In this document: one piece after another, positions 5,179-7,336 of the stretch | Position numbering within the stretch: the first letter of the stretch is position 1 | Layout: each line of letters starts with the position of its first letter | Source: Treponema_I sp045597345 | GTDB lineage: Bacteria; Spirochaetota; Spirochaetia; Treponematales; Treponemataceae | Reading direction: 5' to 3' | Assembly (NCBI GenBank): GCA_045597345.1 | Contig: JAZLJW010000288.1 | Span: 1 to 7,336, forward strand | DNA: 7,336 nt | Made by a program: the position numbers and the translations under genes | The notes under the pieces: generated by a model | Databases searched by the model: none | The model's input: only the letters and a program-made list of their open reading frames with translations | Told to the model about the DNA's origin: nothing

Positions 5179-6126
5179 ATGAAAAAAACACTTGCGGTGC
5201 TTGCTGCTCTTACCGTACTCTGCGGATCAGTATTCGCAGGCGGAAAAAAAGACGACGGAAAAATCAAAATCGGTGTAATCCAGCTGGTTGAACACAGCGC
5301 ACTGGATGCCAACTACAAAGGCTTTGTAGACGGTCTGGCAGAAGCCGGATACGTAGACGGCCAGAATATCGTAATCAGTTACGACAATGCACAGGGTGAA
5401 CAGGCCAACTGTGTAACCATCGCTCAGAAACTGATCAACAACCGTTCAGACCTGATTTTCGCCATTGCTACCCCTGCTGCCCAGGCTGTTGCCAACCTGA
5501 CCAGCAATATCCCTGTTCTGATTTCTTCAGTAACTGACCCAGAATCAGCTAACCTGGTAAAATCAAACACTCTGCCGGGAACCAACGTAACCGGTACTTC
5601 TGACCTTACCCCATGTGCTGCTCAGATCCAGCTGCTGAAAAAACTGATTCCATCAGCTAAAACCGTAGCCATGCTGTACTGCTCAAGCGAACAGAACTCA
5701 ATTTTCCAGATTAACCTGGCAAAAGCTGAATGTGATGCTCAGGGCCTTAAATACATTGATGCAACCGTATCAAACAGCAACGAAATCCAGCAGGTAGTTC
5801 AGGGCCTGGTTGGTAAAGTTGATGCCATCTATGCTCCAACCGACAACATGATTGCAGCCGGTATGGCAACCGTTGCTCAGGTAGCCAACGAAAACGGCAT
5901 TCCTACCATCTGTGGTGAAAGCGGTATGTGTCAGGCCGGTGGTTTTGCTACCTACGGTGTAGACTACTACGAACTGGGTAAACAGACTGCAGCCATGGCC
6001 GTTCGTATCCTGAAAGGTGAAGCAAAACCAGCTGAAATGCCTATCGAATACCTGGAAAAATGTACCTTCGAGTACAATGCAGAGACTGCTGCTAAGTTGG
6101 GAATTGCTATCCCATCTGACCTTTAA
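5179..6126 (+). CDS. ABC transporter substrate-binding protein (ABC_sub_bind family)
   Basis: A 315-residue exported protein of the COG2984/PF04392 type, the periplasmic receptor of an importer; relatives include the proposed tryptophan/tyrosine receptor TrpX. A signal peptide covers residues 1-20 (lysines at 2-3, a hydrophobic core, then VFA before GGKKDD). Family landmarks are KIGVIQLVEHSALD (30-43), GLAEAGYVDGQNI (52-64), ATPAAQAV (98-105), SSVTDPESANLV (116-127), NVTGTSD (136-142) and YAPTDNMI (218-225). I chose 5179 over the ATG at 5146 because it puts the signal peptide at the N-terminus and has a Shine-Dalgarno sequence. Cys15 lies in the hydrophobic core with Leu at -1, a poor lipobox, so lipidation is doubtful. 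The strong promoter and uniform codon use suggest high expression. The ligand is unknown. Confidence 0.93.
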   Translation: MKKTLAVLAALTVLCGSVFAGGKKDDGKIKIGVIQLVEHSALDANYKGFVDGLAEAGYVDGQNIVISYDNAQGEQANCVTIAQKLINNRSDLIFAIATPAAQAVANLTSNIPVLISSVTDPESANLVKSNTLPGTNVTGTSDLTPCAAQIQLLKKLIPSAKTVAMLYCSSEQNSIFQINLAKAECDAQGLKYIDATVSNSNEIQQVVQGLVGKVDAIYAPTDNMIAAGMATVAQVANENGIPTICGESGMCQAGGFATYGVDYYELGKQTAAMAVRILKGEAKPAEMPIEYLEKCTFEYNAETAAKLGIAIPSDL

Positions 6127-6132
6127 GTCGTC

Positions 6133-6222
6133 GGTCAACTGGAATCCCTTCCAGTTGACCTTACCGAGTTTTGTTTCACAAAACTCGCATACGTATTATC
6201 CGCCGTCCATGGCGGATTTTTT
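6133..6222 (+). terminator. Three-hairpin 3' module ending in a Rho-independent terminator
   Basis: Seven bases after the stop there is a 12-bp stem GGTCAACTGGAA with loop TCCC (6133-6160). After TTAC comes a 9-bp stem CGAGTTTTG with loop TTTCA (6165-6187). After ten bases a 7-bp stem ATCCGCC with loop GTCCAT (6198-6217) runs into six T. The last is a classic terminator; the first two lack T-runs and may protect or process the 3' end of the mRNA. The order, loops and ACCTTAC joint match the module inside the copA linker (582-661). Confidence 0.85.
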
Positions 6223-6247
6223 ATTAGTCATGACGGGCGGCAGCCCG
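6197..6247 (+). repeat. Terminator-linked direct repeat, copy 1
   Basis: About 51 bases: the ATCCGCC hairpin with loop GTCCAT, a T-run, a short variable part, then TGACGGGCGGCAGCCCG, itself a small hairpin (CGGGC with GCCCG). It recurs at 6346-6395, 149 bases away. Confidence 0.85.
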
Positions 6248-6345
6248 CTTCCGCTCTCAACCGCGTTGCTTCCTTGTTCTAACCCCAAATCTCCAGCCTT
6301 AATCGTGCTCTTGGCCAAAATCACCCAGCTTTGCACTGATTAATG
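6248..6345. other. Spacer between terminator repeats, no gene
   Basis: These 98 bases between the two repeat copies contain no start signal, stem or repeat that I can recognise. Confidence 0.4.
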
Positions 6346-6395
6346 TATCCGCCGTCCATGGCGGATTTTTTTTAGCTGTGACGGGCGGCAGCCCG
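6346..6395 (+). repeat. Terminator-linked direct repeat, copy 2
   Basis: Same hairpin and GTCCAT loop as copy 1, followed by eight T (6366-6373), so it is also a functional-looking terminator, then the TGACGGGCGGCAGCCCG hairpin. Two such terminators in series should insulate the permease from upstream transcription. Confidence 0.85.
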
Positions 6396-6688
6396 AATGT
6401 GCTTTTCAGTTCCCTTTTTTCTACTGGAGTGGTTGATGCCCATCCCAAAAATGACAGGTTATCACATTCAAATCCAGCTATTGGCAGCGAGAGTGTGACG
6501 TTTCTTCCTGTTTCTATCAAAATTTGTGGATTTTTTGGCACTTCTGTCACACCACATATCAACAGAAGCTGACTGAGTGAGAGTACAACGCGTAAAATGG
6601 CACACTTTACTTTCCTTCTCCAGTTAACAGGTGTGACAGAGAAAAAACTAACTTCCCTTTTATCAATACTAAATATCTTTATAAATAC
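6396..6688. other. AT-rich intergenic stretch, no convincing gene
   Basis: The only structure seen is an 11-bp inverted repeat, TCTGTCACACC (6543-6553) against GGTGTGACAGA (6630-6640), with a further GTGTGAC near 6491. The minus-strand frame at 6299-6562 has no ribosome binding site and crosses the terminator repeat, so I do not call it. Confidence 0.4.
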
Positions 6689-6717
6689 TTCATTCTTTTG
6701 CTGATTCGCTGTATACT
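6689..6717 (+). promoter_or_regulatory. Promoter of the ABC permease gene, almost leaderless
   Basis: TATACT (6712-6717) is a good -10. The best -35 at 17 bases is TTCATT (6689-6694), only a half match, so an activator may be needed. The predicted start near 6724 leaves about four bases before the ATG at 6728, and no Shine-Dalgarno sequence exists. Confidence 0.5.
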
Positions 6718-6727
6718 ATCCCTCATT

Positions 6728-7336
6728 ATGGGAATCTTATTAGCTATTGAAGGCGCAGTTTCTCAGGGTGTTCTCTGGGGCATCATGACACTGGGTCTCT
6801 ACCTTACTTTCAGAATTCTTGATATGGCTGACCTTACTGTTGATGGCAGTTTTGCTACCGGTGGTGCCGTAACGGCCGTTATGATTGTTGCAGGCGTTGA
6901 TCCGCTTGTTTCTCTTATTGTTGTCTTTATTTCAGGTATGCTCTGCGGCCTTTGCACCGGTCTTCTGCACACCAAATTAAGAATCAACATTCTGCTGTCG
7001 TCTATTCTGACCCAGATTGCGCTGTATTCCATCAATATCCGCATTATGGGCCGTGCCAATACTCCCCTTATCGGCGTTAAGACCATCATGTCATTCTGCA
7101 TGAAGAACATGCACATGACATCAACGGTAGCTTCGCTCTTTGTGGGATCCATCTTTGCCGTAATCCTCATTGCCCTGCTGTACTGGTTCTTCGGTACGGA
7201 ACTGGGATCTGCCATCCGCGCGACCGGTGCCAACCAGCGTATGGCTACTGCCATGGGTATCAACACCGATAACCTTAAAATGCTGGGACACATGATTTCC
7301 AACGGTCTTGTTGCCCTTTCCGGTGCACTTGTTGCC
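6728..7336 (+). CDS. ABC transporter permease, 5' part (cut by window end)
   Basis: The first 203 residues of an inner-membrane permease of the BPD_transp_2/COG4120 type, which accompanies COG2984 binding proteins such as the one upstream. Hydrophobic helices alternate with short loops. Landmarks are a first helix at about 9-30, MADLTVDGSFATGG (33-46), a helix around 60-77, LRINILLSSILTQIALYSIN (84-103), a helix at about 139-157 and the cytoplasmic coupling segment GSAIRATGANQRMATAMG (160-177), which should contact the ATPase. The frame is open to the last base. The ATG at 6728 is the only sensible start: it begins the conserved N-terminus and no earlier in-frame start is apparent. There is no ribosome binding site, consistent with leaderless translation. 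The partner ATPase is expected next. Confidence 0.9.
   Translation, partial: MGILLAIEGAVSQGVLWGIMTLGLYLTFRILDMADLTVDGSFATGGAVTAVMIVAGVDPLVSLIVVFISGMLCGLCTGLLHTKLRINILLSSILTQIALYSINIRIMGRANTPLIGVKTIMSFCMKNMHMTSTVASLFVGSIFAVILIALLYWFFGTELGSAIRATGANQRMATAMGINTDNLKMLGHMISNGLVALSGALVA

Noticed and set aside
6197..6395. Integron attC-type sites
   Set aside because: The repeated units are terminator hairpins without the paired GTTRRRY and RYYYAAC core sites.
6299..6562. Minus-strand 87-codon frame before the permease
   Set aside because: It runs through a terminator repeat, has no ribosome binding site and shows no family features.

Overview
The window is about 50% G+C and looks like an accessory or housekeeping stretch of a Gram-negative-type bacterium. 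Export-signal style, the pairing of an ABC_sub_bind-type binding protein with its own permease family, and the hairpin-rich intergenic repeats make me lean towards a Treponema-like spirochaete. That is an impression, not a demonstration; no rRNA or marker gene is present.

Layout. (1) 1-43 may hold the last codons of a plus-strand gene, followed by a bidirectional terminator. (2) 338-3486, minus strand, is a copper-resistance operon: csoR (copper-sensing repressor) overlaps copA (Cu+-exporting P1B-type ATPase) by 4 bases. copA runs in frame into a complete 69-residue CopZ-like copper chaperone that still carries its own Shine-Dalgarno sequence and ATG. The CopA-CopZ junction is built of hairpins and a 33-bp direct repeat. 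A near-consensus promoter with a CsoR-type G/C-tract operator inside its spacer precedes csoR. (3) 3487-4087 is non-coding: a 100-base cloverleaf-like palindromic element, a long inverted repeat and scattered AGCCGGAA motifs. (4) 4088-4447 is a MmcQ/YjbR-family protein and 4519-5034 a GNAT acetyltransferase, each with its own extended -10 promoter. (5) 5179-6126 is a periplasmic substrate-binding protein of an ABC importer, and 6728-7336 the start of its permease, cut by the window edge. They are separated by 600 bases holding three hairpins, two copies of a 50-bp terminator repeat and a second promoter.

How it fits together. CsoR is expected to leave its operator when it binds Cu(I), releasing transcription of csoR-copA(Z). 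CopZ would hand Cu(I) to CopA for export. The binding protein and permease form an importer of unknown small-molecule substrate; the ATPase is probably beyond the window.

The most notable observation is that the CopA-CopZ linker and the 3' end of the substrate-binding-protein gene carry the same three-hairpin architecture. Apical loops (TCCCT, GTCCAT) and an ACCTTAC joint are conserved while the stems differ but stay paired, which looks like a structured repeat family, one member of which is translated inside copA. Second is the fused copA-copZ with its retained internal ribosome binding site, which suggests one gene giving both CopA-CopZ and free CopZ.
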